Of a DNA stretch of 5,772 nucleotides, positions 5,649 through 5,772 are shown piece by piece (the stretch's first letter is position 1; each line of letters begins with the position of its first letter). Source of the DNA: an uncultured Ignavibacteriota bacterium. Its GTDB lineage: Bacteria > Bacteroidota > Ignavibacteria > Tepidaquicellales > Tepidaquicellaceae. The stretch covers positions 1-5,772 of the forward strand of contig CAIUQV010000538.1 in the NCBI GenBank assembly GCA_903901375.1, read 5' to 3'. Both the position numbers and the translations under genes were made by a program. The notes under the pieces were generated by a model. The model ran no database searches, was not told the origin of the DNA, and saw only the letters and a program-made list of their open reading frames with translations.

Positions 5649-5676
5649 GTTTCCGACAAGAATGTCGGAACTACAG
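5649..5676 (-). repeat. REP-like GTAG hairpin element, copy 5, abutting a stop codon
   Basis: This copy has a perfect 8-bp stem with GTAG on the minus strand. It lies three bases beyond the TAA of the minus-strand gene at 5680-5772, in its 3' untranslated region. There the RNA hairpin could protect or help end that transcript, as some REPs do in enterobacteria. The effect here is inferred from position only. Confidence 0.85.
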
Positions 5677-5679
5677 ATT

Positions 5680-5772
5680 TTAATTACTGTCCAAAATCTT
5701 CCTAAACGCATCCGAGAAATACTCCACCGGAGTATCCGTATCCGTATTACACAAAATCACCACCGTAGTCCT
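5680..5772 (-). CDS. C-terminal end of an unidentified protein, possibly a second serine hydrolase
   Basis: The minus strand is open from the window edge to a TAA at 5682-5680, giving 30 residues: RTTVVILCNTDTDTPV then EYFSDAFRKILDSN. A hydrophobic strand VVILCNTD followed by a closing amphipathic helix is how many class C beta-lactamase-fold hydrolases end (last beta strand, then the C-terminal helix). A second, tandem serine hydrolase is therefore plausible. Codon use is strongly G-ending (ACG, GTG, TTG, CCG, TCG, GCG, AGG), in line with the strand bias of the window and with real coding. The frame is well supported; the family call is weak because no catalytic motif is inside the window. 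Confidence 0.55.
   Translation of the reverse strand, partial: RTTVVILCNTDTDTPVEYFSDAFRKILDSN

Noticed and set aside
5467..5676. Hairpin array as a CRISPR
   Set aside because: The repeats are spaced 85-97 bp apart, the intervening segments are similar to each other rather than unique, and no cas gene is present.

Overview
The window looks like a piece of a Bacteroidota/Ignavibacteria-type (FCB group) chromosome. Four things suggest this: the style of the Omp85 and DNA polymerase III delta' proteins; the lack of Shine-Dalgarno sequences in front of the genes; a Bacteroidota-type promoter (TTG, 20 bp, TAACTTTG) in front of the toxin-antitoxin operon; and gene-free spacers filled with short composite extragenic repeats. 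The taxonomic call is inference, as no rRNA or other marker gene is present.

Layout. Positions 1-1725 (+) hold the 3' part of a BamA/TamA-like outer-membrane assembly protein. Seven bases later, 1733-2854 (+) encodes a complete DNA polymerase III delta' (HolB-like) clamp-loader subunit, probably in the same transcript. A 220-bp spacer (2855-3074) of degenerate repeats follows. Positions 3075-3699 (-) hold a HigBA-like toxin-antitoxin operon, toxin first and overlapping the antitoxin by 20 bp, with a palindromic operator fused to its promoter. A second repeat-rich spacer (3700-3991) follows. Positions 3992-5227 (-) encode a lipoprotein serine hydrolase of the class C beta-lactamase/DD-peptidase fold. 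A third spacer (5228-5679) has 187 bp with no recognised element and then an array of repeats. The last 93 bases (5680-5772, -) are the C-terminus of another gene, possibly a second serine hydrolase.

The most notable content is in the spacers. A 28-bp element occurs five times, twice at 3831-3946 and three times at 5467-5676. Read on the minus strand it is an invariant GTAG followed by an 8-bp stem and a TTCT loop. One copy has two compensated base-pair changes and another has a G.U wobble in this orientation only. This is the layout of REP sequences mobilised by RAYT (REP-associated tyrosine transposase) proteins. The copies are joined by a 'CTCTGTG' spacer into 85-97 bp units, and each cluster is headed by a C-rich double-hairpin module. 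The toxin-antitoxin operon lies between such repeat islands and is more A+T-rich than its neighbours.

The plus strand has more C than G in nearly every line checked, whichever strand is coding. This suggests a replication-strand bias, with the minus strand as leading strand. No tRNA, rRNA, CRISPR array or transposase gene was seen.
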